Shown here one piece after another: positions 8,570-17,068 of a stretch of DNA of 38,928 nt. Every line of letters begins with the position of its first letter. Within the stretch, counting starts at the first letter, position 1. The stretch lies in NCBI GenBank assembly GCA_002382495.1, contig DFXW01000026.1, forward strand, positions 54,155 through 93,082, in the 5' to 3' direction. Under the pieces are notes generated by a model. It saw only the letters and a list, made by a program, of their open reading frames with translations, did no database searches and was not told where the DNA came from. Origin of the DNA: Flavobacterium sp. UBA4098 (GTDB lineage Bacteria; Bacteroidota; Bacteroidia; Flavobacteriales; Flavobacteriaceae). Position numbers and translations under genes: made by a program.

Positions 8570-10432
8570 ATGTCGAGTATTATTCAATTACTTCCTGATC
8601 ATGTTGCCAATCAAATTGCCGCTGGAGAAGTGGTGCAGCGACCAGCTTCTGTGGTGAAAGAGTTATTGGAAAATGCGGTTGATGCCAAAGCAACAGACAT
8701 CAAATTAATCATTAAAGATGCTGGTAAGTCCTTGATTCAAGTGATTGATAATGGAGTAGGTATGAGTGTAACCGATGCGCGTTTGTGTTTTGAGCGCCAC
8801 GCTACTTCAAAAATTCGCCAGGCCGAAGATTTATTTTCCTTGCACACCAAAGGTTTTCGTGGTGAAGCCTTAGCCTCCATTGCGGCGATTGCTCATGTCG
8901 AAATGAAAACCAAGCAGGACCAGGAAGAACTAGGAACACATCTTATAATTGAAGGGAGTAAATTTATTTCTCAAGAAGTAGCAGTTTTGCCCAAGGGAAC
9001 TTCGTTTGCGGTTAAAAATCTATTTTATAATATTCCGGCTCGACGCAATTTCTTGAAATCGGATATTGTGGAATACCGTCATGTGATTGACGAGTTCCAA
9101 CGTGTTGCCTTGGCACATCCCAATATTCATTTTACGTTTTATCATAATGGCAGTGAAATGTTCAATTTGCCTCAATCTAATTTCAGACAGCGAATTGTAG
9201 CTATTTTTTCGGGTAAAACCAATGAAAAATTAGTTCCAGTTCAAGAAGAAACTGAAATTGTCGAGATCCAAGGATTTGTGAGCAAACCTGAATTTGCCAA
9301 AAAAAATAGGGGAGAGCAATTCTTTTTTGTTAACGATCGTTACATCAAAAGTGGCTATTTGCATCACGCAGTGATGGCAGCCTATGACGGAATTCTGAAA
9401 GATGGGACTCAACCAAGTTATTTCTTCTTTCTGACTGTTCCTCCTCATACGATTGATATCAATATTCATCCAACTAAAACCGAGATTAAGTTTGATGATG
9501 AACAAGCTTTGTATGCGATTTTAAGAGCCGCTATCAAACACAGTTTGGGACAATTTAATGTGGCCCCTATTTTAGACTTTGATCGTGATGCTAATTTGGA
9601 TACGCCTTATCATTACAAAGATGTTGAAGGAGCCATGCCTACTGTTCAAGTGGATGCTAATTTCAATCCTTTTGCTGACGAAAAAGCAACAAAATCCTAT
9701 TCGGGTTCAAGTTCTAATTATAAAAAAACCGCAATTGCTTCGAGTTGGGAGGGATTGTATGTGGGTTTAAAACAAGAAACAGAAACCTTTTCGGCAGCAA
9801 GCAATTTTAGCTTTGAAAATGAAGAAGTCACCGCTTCTTTGTTTGATCTAGAAGATGCTGAACCCACGGTACATAGAACCTATCAAATTCATAAAAAATA
9901 CATTGTGTCCCCAATCAAATCTGGGATGGTGATTGTCGATCAACAACGGGCACATCAACGCGTGTTGTACGAACAATTTTTGGTCAATATGACGGTGCAA
10001 CAAGCGTCTAGCCAGCAATTGTTATTTCCATTGAATTTGTCTTTTTCAAATAATGAGTTGGAATTGATTGCCGAATTGCAATTGTCATTGATGAATACCG
10101 GATTTGTTTTTGAGGAAACCCAAGCCGACCATATTGTTATTTCTGGAATTCCAGTCAATATCACCGAAAGTGAAGTTGCTTTAGTTTTGGAACAATTGCT
10201 ATCTGATTTGCAGGATGGTATTCCGGAAAGCAGTTTCAGTCAAAACGATACCATAGCTAAATCTATGGCGAAAAGTTTGGCGGTTAAAACCGGAAGTTAT
10301 TTGACCGAAAAAGAACAAGAAAATTTGGTTAATGGCCTTTTTGCTTGTAAAGAGCCTAATGTTTCCCCATTTCAAAAACCCACTTTTATCACGATGCGTG
10401 TGGAAGATATAGATAAAAAATTTGCCCTATGA
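8570..10432 (+). CDS. mutL: DNA mismatch repair protein MutL
   Basis: This is the GHKL ATPase that links MutS mismatch recognition to strand incision. The N-terminal ATPase motifs are all present: NQIAAGEVVQRPASVVKELLENAVDA, VIDNGVGM, FERHATSKI and GFRGEALASIAA. HPTKTEIKF marks the end of the transducer domain. The C-terminal dimerisation domain follows a linker from about residue 340. I do not see the DQHAxxER endonuclease motif intact; the matching place reads VDQQRAHQRVLYEQ. The ATG at 8570 is chosen over the preceding TTG. The stop overlaps the start of the first rhomboid gene by four bases. Confidence 0.96.
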   Translation: MSSIIQLLPDHVANQIAAGEVVQRPASVVKELLENAVDAKATDIKLIIKDAGKSLIQVIDNGVGMSVTDARLCFERHATSKIRQAEDLFSLHTKGFRGEALASIAAIAHVEMKTKQDQEELGTHLIIEGSKFISQEVAVLPKGTSFAVKNLFYNIPARRNFLKSDIVEYRHVIDEFQRVALAHPNIHFTFYHNGSEMFNLPQSNFRQRIVAIFSGKTNEKLVPVQEETEIVEIQGFVSKPEFAKKNRGEQFFFVNDRYIKSGYLHHAVMAAYDGILKDGTQPSYFFFLTVPPHTIDINIHPTKTEIKFDDEQALYAILRAAIKHSLGQFNVAPILDFDRDANLDTPYHYKDVEGAMPTVQVDANFNPFADEKATKSYSGSSSNYKKTAIASSWEGLYVGLKQETETFSAASNFSFENEEVTASLFDLEDAEPTVHRTYQIHKKYIVSPIKSGMVIVDQQRAHQRVLYEQFLVNMTVQQASSQQLLFPLNLSFSNNELELIAELQLSLMNTGFVFEETQADHIVISGIPVNITESEVALVLEQLLSDLQDGIPESSFSQNDTIAKSMAKSLAVKTGSYLTEKEQENLVNGLFACKEPNVSPFQKPTFITMRVEDIDKKFAL

Positions 10433-11175
10433 GAAATGTAACAGAGACGGTTAAACAGTTAATTATTATTAATATTTTATTTTTTATTGGTACCTTATTA
10501 GTATCGGGTCCTGCCTATAAATACCTTGCTTTATTTTTTCCTGAAAACCAAGATTTTAAAGCTTGGCAGCCCATAACTTATATGTTTATGCACGGCGGAT
10601 TTATGCATATTTTGTTTAATATGTTCGCTTTGTATTCGTTTGGTTCGGCTTTAGAATTATTTTGGGGAAGTAAAAAGTTTTTGTTTTTCTATATTTCGTG
10701 TGGATTGGGTTCGGCCTTGGTGCATACCGGAGTGAATTATTATCATTTTCAAGAAGGTTTAAATACCCTGCTTTCTAATGGTTTTTCGAAGGTTGAAATT
10801 ATACAATTGTTAAATGAAGGTAAAATTGATACCCGTTGGCAAGAGCTATTAACCGTTACTGAATTTCAGAATTTCACTAGTGCTTATTTAGGTACAGCTG
10901 TTGGTGCTTCGGGAGCGATTTACGGAATCATTGTTGCGTTTGCATTCATGTTTCCAGAGGCTGAATTAGGTTTGATGTTTATTCCCATTCCGATTAAAGC
11001 CAAATACTTTGTACCTGGATTGGTATTGATTGATTTATATCTAGGTGTTTCTGGTAAATCCATCTTTGGCGGAGGCGGTATTGCTCATTTTGCGCATGTT
11101 GGAGGGGCTTTGTTTGGTTTCTTAATTATGTGGTATTGGAAGAAAAATCAGTTCAATTCGAACCGTTGGAACTAG
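10429..11175 (+). CDS. Rhomboid intramembrane serine protease (first of pair)
   Basis: This 248-residue multi-pass membrane protease would cleave transmembrane substrates within the bilayer. The catalytic serine is in VGASGAIYG, and the catalytic histidine is in GGGGIAHFAHVGGALFGF. The oxyanion-side motif MFMHGGFMHILFNMFAL is present with both histidines and the Asn. A loop of about 50 residues between helices carries LLNEGKIDTRWQELL. The start overlaps the mutL stop (ATGA), so it is translationally coupled to mutL. Substrates are unknown. Confidence 0.93.
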   Translation: MRNVTETVKQLIIINILFFIGTLLVSGPAYKYLALFFPENQDFKAWQPITYMFMHGGFMHILFNMFALYSFGSALELFWGSKKFLFFYISCGLGSALVHTGVNYYHFQEGLNTLLSNGFSKVEIIQLLNEGKIDTRWQELLTVTEFQNFTSAYLGTAVGASGAIYGIIVAFAFMFPEAELGLMFIPIPIKAKYFVPGLVLIDLYLGVSGKSIFGGGGIAHFAHVGGALFGFLIMWYWKKNQFNSNRWN

Positions 11176-11200
11176 TTAAGAATCAGTAATATTTTTACAA

Positions 11201-12046
11201 ATGAGTAGTATACTGGACGATATAAAAATGCAATATCAATTTGGAGGAGTAGCCTTTAGGCTTATCTTTTGGAATGTTTTGTGTTTTCTTGTTTCAGTAC
11301 TATTTTTCTATAACTTTCAGTTGGGAGTTTTCCATTTTCCATCGTGGATCGCATTGTCTTCAGATCCGAATGTATTTATCACAATACCTTGGACTTTAAT
11401 TAGCTATGCTTTTTTTCATCATGGTGTTGGGCATTTGTTTTTTAATATGATGGTGTTGCATTTTTCCAGTATGTTGTTCTTGACTTTTTTTAATTCCAAA
11501 CAATTTATGGGATTGTATTTGTTAAGTGCACTATTTTCAGGAGTAGCATTTGTGGTGGGTTATTATTTTTTGCAAATGAATTCATCTATGGTGGGTGCTT
11601 CAGGAGCAATAATGGCAATTTTAGTGGCTACAACGACTTATCGTCCATTAATGACTGTTCGGTTACTGTTTTTTGGAAACGTTAAATTATGGCATATTAC
11701 AGCTGTAATTTTGGTACTGGACTTTATGCAATTTAAAATTGAAAATACCGGTGGACACATTGCGCATTTGGCGGGTGCTTTTTTTGGATTTATTTTTATT
11801 AAATTGCTCCAAAATGGAATGGATCTGAGTCGGATTTTAGATAATCCATTTAAACAATCAAAACGTACTCCATTTAAAAAGGTGCACAAAAATTATTCTA
11901 AACCGACATCAAAGCCGAGTTCAAGAATAGTGGTTAAGGATAAAACGCAGCAACAAATTGATGAGATTTTAGATAAAATTAGTCAATCTGGTTACGATTG
12001 TTTGACCCAAGAAGAAAAAGAATTTCTGTTCAAAGCAGGTAAATAA
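11201..12046 (+). CDS. Rhomboid intramembrane serine protease (second of pair)
   Basis: This is a second rhomboid of 281 residues, with FFHHGVGHLFFNMMVLHF, the nucleophile motif MVGASGAIMAI and HIAHLAGAFFGF. A soluble C-terminal tail of about 70 residues ends with DEILDKISQSGYDCLTQEEK, a small helical domain found at the end of many Bacteroidota rhomboids (DUF6576-like). It starts 25 bases after the first rhomboid and probably belongs to the same transcript. The pair differ in sequence, so this is not a recent duplication. Confidence 0.93.
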   Translation: MSSILDDIKMQYQFGGVAFRLIFWNVLCFLVSVLFFYNFQLGVFHFPSWIALSSDPNVFITIPWTLISYAFFHHGVGHLFFNMMVLHFSSMLFLTFFNSKQFMGLYLLSALFSGVAFVVGYYFLQMNSSMVGASGAIMAILVATTTYRPLMTVRLLFFGNVKLWHITAVILVLDFMQFKIENTGGHIAHLAGAFFGFIFIKLLQNGMDLSRILDNPFKQSKRTPFKKVHKNYSKPTSKPSSRIVVKDKTQQQIDEILDKISQSGYDCLTQEEKEFLFKAGK

Positions 12047-12065
12047 TTTTAGATAGAATACGAAG

Positions 12066-13112
12066 ATGAAAAATCTTTCATGGTTTAATAAAGGGATGTT
12101 TCTTTTAAATATAGTGCTGACTGTAGTGACATTCAGTGCGTATTTGTTACCTTTTTTAGCACCGAAAGCATTTCCATTATTATCGGTATTGACCTTGTTT
12201 ATGCCTTTGTTTTTTGTTTTTAATGCTTTGTTCTTTTTTTATTGGGGAGTCCAATTTAAAAAGCGAATGATTTTATCAGGCTTGGTTCTTTTAATGGGAA
12301 TTACCTTTATTAATAAATTCTATAAATTTTCTACTAAAGAATTTCCCGAAAGCGAAAAGGATTTTACAGTCATGAGTTACAATGTTCGGTTGCTCAATCT
12401 TTTTAAATGGATTGATAGAGACGATGTGCCTTTGCAAATTGTGAGTTTTATCAATGATGAAAATCCAGATATTTTATGTATCCAAGAGTATTCTACTTCG
12501 GCAGATATTGATTTGAAAGTATATCCACACAAATATATTTTAATGGCGGGTGACCAAATTAAAACTGGTCAAGCTATTTTTTCTAAATTTCCTATTATCA
12601 ATGAAGGAAATATTGTTTTTCCCAATTCGAATAACAATGTCATTTTTGCTGATATTAAGAAAGGAAAAGAAACGATTCGTGTCTATAATATGCATTTGCA
12701 ATCCATCAAAATCTCTCCCGATGTTACTGAAATTAACGATGATATCAATGTGATTAATCAAAGCAAATCGCAAAAATTGTTTAACCGAATCAGTAAAGCT
12801 TTCAAGCAACAACAGCAACAAGCGGAATTGTTTAAAGAACACAAAAATGATTGTCAATATCCTTTAATCATTTGCGGCGACATGAATAACAGTGCGTTTT
12901 CGTATGTATACCGAAACATAAAGGGCAAATTAAGAGATAGCTTTGAAGAAGCGGGTAAAGGTTTTGGAGCTACCTATAAGTTTCGTTATTACCCAGCGCG
13001 CATCGATTATATTTTTGCTGATGAAAAGATGAAAGTGAAAAAATTCGAAAGCTTTTCGAGTTTTGAAAATTCGGACCATTATCCTATAATGGCTAAACTT
13101 TCTTTTGAGTAA
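12066..13112 (+). CDS. Membrane-anchored endonuclease/exonuclease/phosphatase family protein
   Basis: The protein has 348 residues with three hydrophobic helices in the first 85 residues, then an EEP domain. Catalytic motifs are VMSYNVRLLNLF, DILCIQEYS, the CGDMNNSAFSYVY metal/Asn motif, RIDYIFAD and NSDHYPIMAKL. The family includes nucleases and phosphodiesterases of lipids and inositides. Membrane anchoring argues for an envelope or lipid substrate, but this cannot be settled from sequence. It is the last gene of the mutL-rhomboid run, and its stop codon abuts that of the convergent WbqC gene with no spacer. Confidence 0.9.
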   Translation: MKNLSWFNKGMFLLNIVLTVVTFSAYLLPFLAPKAFPLLSVLTLFMPLFFVFNALFFFYWGVQFKKRMILSGLVLLMGITFINKFYKFSTKEFPESEKDFTVMSYNVRLLNLFKWIDRDDVPLQIVSFINDENPDILCIQEYSTSADIDLKVYPHKYILMAGDQIKTGQAIFSKFPIINEGNIVFPNSNNNVIFADIKKGKETIRVYNMHLQSIKISPDVTEINDDINVINQSKSQKLFNRISKAFKQQQQQAELFKEHKNDCQYPLIICGDMNNSAFSYVYRNIKGKLRDSFEEAGKGFGATYKFRYYPARIDYIFADEKMKVKKFESFSSFENSDHYPIMAKLSFE

Positions 13113-13739
13113 TTACTTTATGATTAGGGATTGCGATTTCAAATAATCCAAAGCAAACTTCCCTTCGTTGAATACCAAATCCAATACACTAAGATTGTTG
13201 ATGAAACCAAATTTATCATCAAACACTTGGGTGTAACTTTCAAATTGAGATTGGTCTTTTTTTCCGTTGGCCAAATAACGAAAATCAATTATTTCGTTAG
13301 CCTTAATTTCATGTACATATTCGGTTGTTGCATTATACTCAATTTTCATTCGAAGGCAACGTGTAATCAACTCAAATACTTCTAGATTCAGATCCATTAA
13401 AAACGAGTGTTTTTTTTCAAAAATCGGGAGTAAATCATCTTCAAAAAATTCAAAGAATGGAGAACTTCTGTAGGCGGCTTCTAAAGATTTGAAATGTTGT
13501 TTTTGCCAATCAAAATCATTTTCAATTTGAATATCTTTTGTTTTTTGATGGGCTATTTTCGAATGTTTTACAGGAATATTGAGTAGTTGAATTCCATTAG
13601 GACTGTAGATATAAGTCCGATTCCGATTGGTTTGTTTTTGGAAATTATCTTCCATTTCAAAAGTGACTTTTTCGGCTTGAACAATAGCCGCAAAATGACT
13701 GATAGAAGAGAAGTAAGTAGGGTGAATAAGAATGTTCAT
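13113..13739 (-). CDS. WbqC-like family protein
   Basis: This 208-residue protein matches the WbqC family, which is linked to surface polysaccharide synthesis in other bacteria; its exact reaction is not established. Recognisable segments are ILIHPTYFSSISHFA at the start, NRTYIYSPNGIQLLNIPVKH, and the helix FFEFFEDDLLPIFEK. It is the terminal gene of the minus-strand block that starts at parA, separated from lepB by the four-helix-bundle insertion. Confidence 0.85.
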   Translation of the reverse strand: MNILIHPTYFSSISHFAAIVQAEKVTFEMEDNFQKQTNRNRTYIYSPNGIQLLNIPVKHSKIAHQKTKDIQIENDFDWQKQHFKSLEAAYRSSPFFEFFEDDLLPIFEKKHSFLMDLNLEVFELITRCLRMKIEYNATTEYVHEIKANEIIDFRYLANGKKDQSQFESYTQVFDDKFGFINNLSVLDLVFNEGKFALDYLKSQSLIIK

Positions 13740-13746
13740 TCGGTTA

Positions 13747-13766
13747 TTCGTTGATTTGGTTATTTG
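13747..13766 (+). repeat. Left arm of 20-bp inverted repeat around the four-helix-bundle gene
   Basis: TTCGTTGATTTGGTTATTTG is matched 19/20, in inverted orientation, by the right arm at 14137-14156. The arm covers the stop codon of the four-helix gene. A second partial copy (TTGATTTGATAATTT) follows directly at 13767-13781. Confidence 0.8.
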
Positions 13767-14122
13767 TTGATTTGATAATTTCGTAATCCATTCAACTTAT
13801 TAGTAATGCTCTCTAATTCCAATCTTAATTTTGAATATACTTCTTCCGAAATAAAATTCATTTCAAAGCATAAGATAAGTTGGTTAATTACTTCAATAGC
13901 AGAGCTAAAAGCCATCGTAGTAAAATGCGCTTTGTCTTTATAAGTAGTTCTTGCAGAGCCTTCCGCTATATTAGAACAAATTGAAACTGCAGCTCTTCGT
14001 AATTGGGAAATTAATCCAAACTTTTCTTGATCAGGAAATGTTGAAGTTATGGTATAGATTGTTTTGGTAAATTCTTTTGATTCGTTCCAAACTTCAAGTT
14101 TTTCAAATGAATAAGTATACAT
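13760..14122 (-). CDS. Four-helix-bundle protein (S23/IVP-like)
   Basis: This 120-residue all-helical protein belongs to the four-helix-bundle family originally noted inside 23S rRNA intervening sequences. Motifs are YSFEKLEVWNESKEFTKTIY, FGLISQLRRAAVSICSNIAEG and the Ser/Ala-rich helix that follows. No enzymatic function is known; relatives act as helper or adaptor proteins. The ATG at 14120-14122 is preferred over the TTG three codons upstream. A pair of 20-bp inverted repeats encloses it, and it splits what looks like a lepB-WbqC neighbourhood. That suggests a mobile or recently inserted cassette. Confidence 0.85.
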   Translation of the reverse strand: MYTYSFEKLEVWNESKEFTKTIYTITSTFPDQEKFGLISQLRRAAVSICSNIAEGSARTTYKDKAHFTTMAFSSAIEVINQLILCFEMNFISEEVYSKLRLELESITNKLNGLRNYQINK

Positions 14123-14136
14123 TTTTTTCAAATTAC

Positions 14137-14156
14137 CAAATTACCAAATCAACGAA
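14137..14156 (-). repeat. Right arm of 20-bp inverted repeat around the four-helix-bundle gene
   Basis: Read on the minus strand this is TTCGTTGATTTGGTAATTTG, one base different from the left arm at 13747-13766. It lies just upstream of the four-helix gene start, in the gap toward lepB, and a further short direct copy (GGTAATTT) is next to it. Confidence 0.8.
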
Positions 14157-14170
14157 CAAACAACTTTAAA

Positions 14171-15718
14171 TTACATTGTTTTCTTTTTCTTCCAAAAATA
14201 TTCTCCAATGAAATAAGCGACTAAAGCGAATAGGAAAAATTTAAAATACGATTGCGGTTGCCCTTCGCCACTCACTGTTGTGAACAAACGTTCCCAACGA
14301 ATTTTTTTCAATCCTTTGGCATTCGTATCATAACTCATCCAAATAAAGGTTGGTTTTCCAACAATATGATTTTCGGGCACATAACCCCAGTAACGACTGT
14401 CTTCAGAATTATGGCGATTGTCTCCCATCATCCAATAGTAATTTTGTTGGAAAGTATATGAAGTGGCAATTTTTCCGTTAATTCGAATCTCAGATCCGGT
14501 CACTTTTAAGTCGTTCTTTTCGTAATCAGTGATGATGGCTTTGTAAAATGGTAACGTTTCTAAATTTAAAGCTACCGTTTTTCCTTGTTGCGGAATATAG
14601 ATAGGACCAAAATTATCGCGGTTCCATTTGTTGATATGAGGAAAAATACCAGATTCTACTTCTTTCGAAATGATTTTTTGCACTCCTGTAATTCCTGGAA
14701 TTTGTTGTAATCGTTCCGCATTGGCAGCAGTTAAGGCAGCTATGAATAAGGTATCTCTTTTTTCGGCATCCATAAAACCTGCACCGTCAGTGATGTCCAT
14801 ATCTTGTAATAGATACTCAAAATCAATTGGAGTTTTTCCGTCAAGTGCTACTTTGTAAGAAAATTGAGGTCTCGCTCTTTCTGGTAAAATCAATTCTTTA
14901 CCATTTACGAATACAATACCGTCTTTGATTTCAAATTGATCGCCAGGAACTCCAACACAACGTTTTACATAGTTGGATTTTTTATCAATGGGTTTGTCTA
15001 CTCTTAAACCCGATTGATCTCTGAATTTGTATACTGTATCGATTGGCCAATTGAAAACGACTATATCATTTCGCTCCACTTTTTGAAATCCTGGTAGTCT
15101 AAAATAAGGTAATTCTGGCCAGGTTAAGTAGGATTTCTTTTTGGTTAATGGAATGGTGTCATGAACCATAGGTAAAGCAACAGTAGTCATTGGAGTTCGT
15201 GCGCCGTAGTTGACTTTGCTTACAAATAAAAAGTCACCAACCAATAACGTTTTTTCTAAGGAAGAAGTTGGAATAGTAAATGGCTGAATGAAATAGGTGT
15301 GAACAAAAGTCGCTACTACAATCGCAAAAAGCAATGAACTTATAGTGTCGGCAGTTTTATTTAAAGTTTCAGTACTTCTATCACTAGTATAGTGTAATTT
15401 TTGGGTATAGCTTATGTAAGCGATATACAAACCGAAAGTAGCCACACCTAACACCTTATCTAAAGTGGAGTTTTTGCCAAAACTACGAAGGGTTTCAACC
15501 CAAATTACAGGAAATATAATTAAATTGATAATAGGCAAAAAAAGTAAAATGGTCCACCAACTTGGTCTTCCAATTATTTTTAAAAGTACAATTGCATTGT
15601 ATACAGGAATAGCGGCTTCCCAACTTTTTCTACCTGCGCTTACATACAATTTCCATGTTCCAATAAAGTGAACTACTTGTACTAGTAAGAAAAAAATAAA
15701 CCATTGTGCTACTGTCAT
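14171..15718 (-). CDS. lepB: Signal peptidase I
   Basis: This membrane serine/lysine peptidase removes signal peptides from exported proteins. The 515 residues are much longer than in Proteobacteria but usual for this phylum. Three or so hydrophobic helices occupy residues 1-115, and another comes before the active site. The nucleophile region reads FTIPTSSLEKTL, with Leu in place of the common Met after the Ser. The general-base Lys is in NYVKRCVGVPGD, and MMGDNRHNSEDSRYWG is the conserved C-terminal box. A large insertion of about 150 residues separates these last two. One more hydrophobic helix closes the protein. Upstream lies dapB on the same strand. Confidence 0.95.
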   Translation of the reverse strand: MTVAQWFIFFLLVQVVHFIGTWKLYVSAGRKSWEAAIPVYNAIVLLKIIGRPSWWTILLFLPIINLIIFPVIWVETLRSFGKNSTLDKVLGVATFGLYIAYISYTQKLHYTSDRSTETLNKTADTISSLLFAIVVATFVHTYFIQPFTIPTSSLEKTLLVGDFLFVSKVNYGARTPMTTVALPMVHDTIPLTKKKSYLTWPELPYFRLPGFQKVERNDIVVFNWPIDTVYKFRDQSGLRVDKPIDKKSNYVKRCVGVPGDQFEIKDGIVFVNGKELILPERARPQFSYKVALDGKTPIDFEYLLQDMDITDGAGFMDAEKRDTLFIAALTAANAERLQQIPGITGVQKIISKEVESGIFPHINKWNRDNFGPIYIPQQGKTVALNLETLPFYKAIITDYEKNDLKVTGSEIRINGKIATSYTFQQNYYWMMGDNRHNSEDSRYWGYVPENHIVGKPTFIWMSYDTNAKGLKKIRWERLFTTVSGEGQPQSYFKFFLFALVAYFIGEYFWKKKKTM

Positions 15719-15762
15719 AATCGTGTCATTTAAGTTCTAAAGTTATCGATAAACTTTATGAA

Positions 15763-16464
15763 TTATTTAAAATTTAATACGTCTTTCATGGTGAAAACTC
15801 CCTGTTTTCCGGCTAACCATTCGGCTGCAATGACGGCACCCAAAGCAAAACCTTCTCGGTTGTGAGCAGTATGTTTGATTTCGATACTATCTACTTCAGA
15901 GTTGTAGGTTACGGTATGTGTTCCAGGAACTTCTGCAATTCGTAAGGCTTCAATATGAATTTCATTATCAGCCGCTTTGTCCAATGTCCAGTTGGTATAG
16001 TGACTATTTTCAATAACACCTTTGGCTAATGAAATAGCAGTTCCACTAGGCGCATCTAATTTTTGCGTGTGATGAATTTCTTCCATGTCAACAGAATAGG
16101 AAGTGTACGGAGCCATAATCTTAGCCAAATAATCGTTCAATTCAAAAAACAAGTTAACTCCTAGGCTAAAATTGGAACTTGAAATAAAGCCTCCTTTTTT
16201 CTCCTGGCAAAGTGCTATAATTTCATCATAATGCTCTAACCAACCTGTTGTTCCCGAAACTACAGGAACATTGGCATGAAAACAATTAGATATATTTTCT
16301 ACCGCTGCCATAGGAACACTAAAGTCAATTGCTACATCCGCTTTTTCAAGGCCTTCATAGGTGTTGTTTTCATCTTTTTTTAAGATAATTTCATGACCTC
16401 TTTCCAAAGCAATTCGTTCGATTACCTTGCCCATTTTTCCGTATCCTAAAAGCGCAATTTTCAT
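15763..16464 (-). CDS. dapB: 4-hydroxy-tetrahydrodipicolinate reductase
   Basis: This enzyme reduces the lysine/diaminopimelate intermediate with NAD(P)H in the cytoplasm. Motifs are IALLGYGKMGK at the N-terminus, VVSGTTGW, SSNFSLGVNLFFEL and the catalytic segment EIHHTQKLDAPSGTA. The C-terminus has HTAHNREGFALGAVIAAEWL. The length of 233 residues is short-side normal. It lies between lepB and the DUF5683 gene. Confidence 0.96.
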   Translation of the reverse strand: MKIALLGYGKMGKVIERIALERGHEIILKKDENNTYEGLEKADVAIDFSVPMAAVENISNCFHANVPVVSGTTGWLEHYDEIIALCQEKKGGFISSSNFSLGVNLFFELNDYLAKIMAPYTSYSVDMEEIHHTQKLDAPSGTAISLAKGVIENSHYTNWTLDKAADNEIHIEALRIAEVPGTHTVTYNSEVDSIEIKHTAHNREGFALGAVIAAEWLAGKQGVFTMKDVLNFK

Positions 16465-16507
16465 TTTATTTAATTGTTTAAGTTATTTAGAGATGAATTT
16501 CTAATCT

Positions 16508-17068
16508 CTAAAAATTATAACTGAGCGTTAGTCCCACATTTGCTTTGAATGTTACAGCATCGGGATAAACGGTCGGTTGGAATGATAAATTTTCATTGAC
16601 ATTGAATTGGATCAATGCCGCGTCTACATTGGCATCAATTATATTTAAAGCATAAAAACCTGCCACAAACAATGCGGATAAGTCACGATTTCGTTGGTAG
16701 AATTTTTGTGCAGTAATAAGTCGGTTAGTATCTAAATAGCTAAATTTATCATCACTATAGCCTTCTAATCTTCGTTTATAAGCACCACGATAGTCTTGGT
16801 ATTTAGCATTGCTATTAATATAAAAATACAAACTGGTCCCAATAGCGCCATACACCAAAGGAATTTTCCAATATTTTTTATTGTAGGCTTGTCCCAAGCC
16901 TGGTAAAACTGCAGAATAAAAAGCAGCTTTTGCAGGTGTTAATGGGTCGATGTTATTGGATTTCAAGCTGTCTTTTACCGTTTGCGATGGAATTGTTTTG
17001 CTTTGTGCAAAAACGAAAATGTTTCCCAAAAACAAAAATAAAAGAGCTATGAAAAGTCGTTTATGCAC
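16508..17068 (-). CDS. DUF5683 domain protein, exported
   Basis: This 186-residue protein has a cleavable signal peptide (RLFIALLFLFLGNIFVFAQ) and the DUF5683 hallmark PAKAAFYSAVLPGLGQAYNKKYWKIP. One or two weak hydrophobic helices follow, so it is probably associated with the envelope. Its function is unknown. The start codon is GTG at 17066-17068, sharing one base with the parB stop (TAGTG), so translation is coupled to parB. The parA-parB-DUF5683-dapB-lepB order is common in flavobacteria. Confidence 0.85.
   Translation of the reverse strand: MHKRLFIALLFLFLGNIFVFAQSKTIPSQTVKDSLKSNNIDPLTPAKAAFYSAVLPGLGQAYNKKYWKIPLVYGAIGTSLYFYINSNAKYQDYRGAYKRRLEGYSDDKFSYLDTNRLITAQKFYQRNRDLSALFVAGFYALNIIDANVDAALIQFNVNENLSFQPTVYPDAVTFKANVGLTLSYNF

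Noticed and set aside
13105..13118. Zero-spacer convergent stops of the EEP and WbqC genes as a special signal
   Set aside because: Both stops are ordinary, no hairpin is present, and compact convergent ends are common.
13760..14122. Diversity-generating retroelement, since accessory Avd proteins are four-helix bundles
   Set aside because: No reverse transcriptase, template repeat or variable repeat is nearby.
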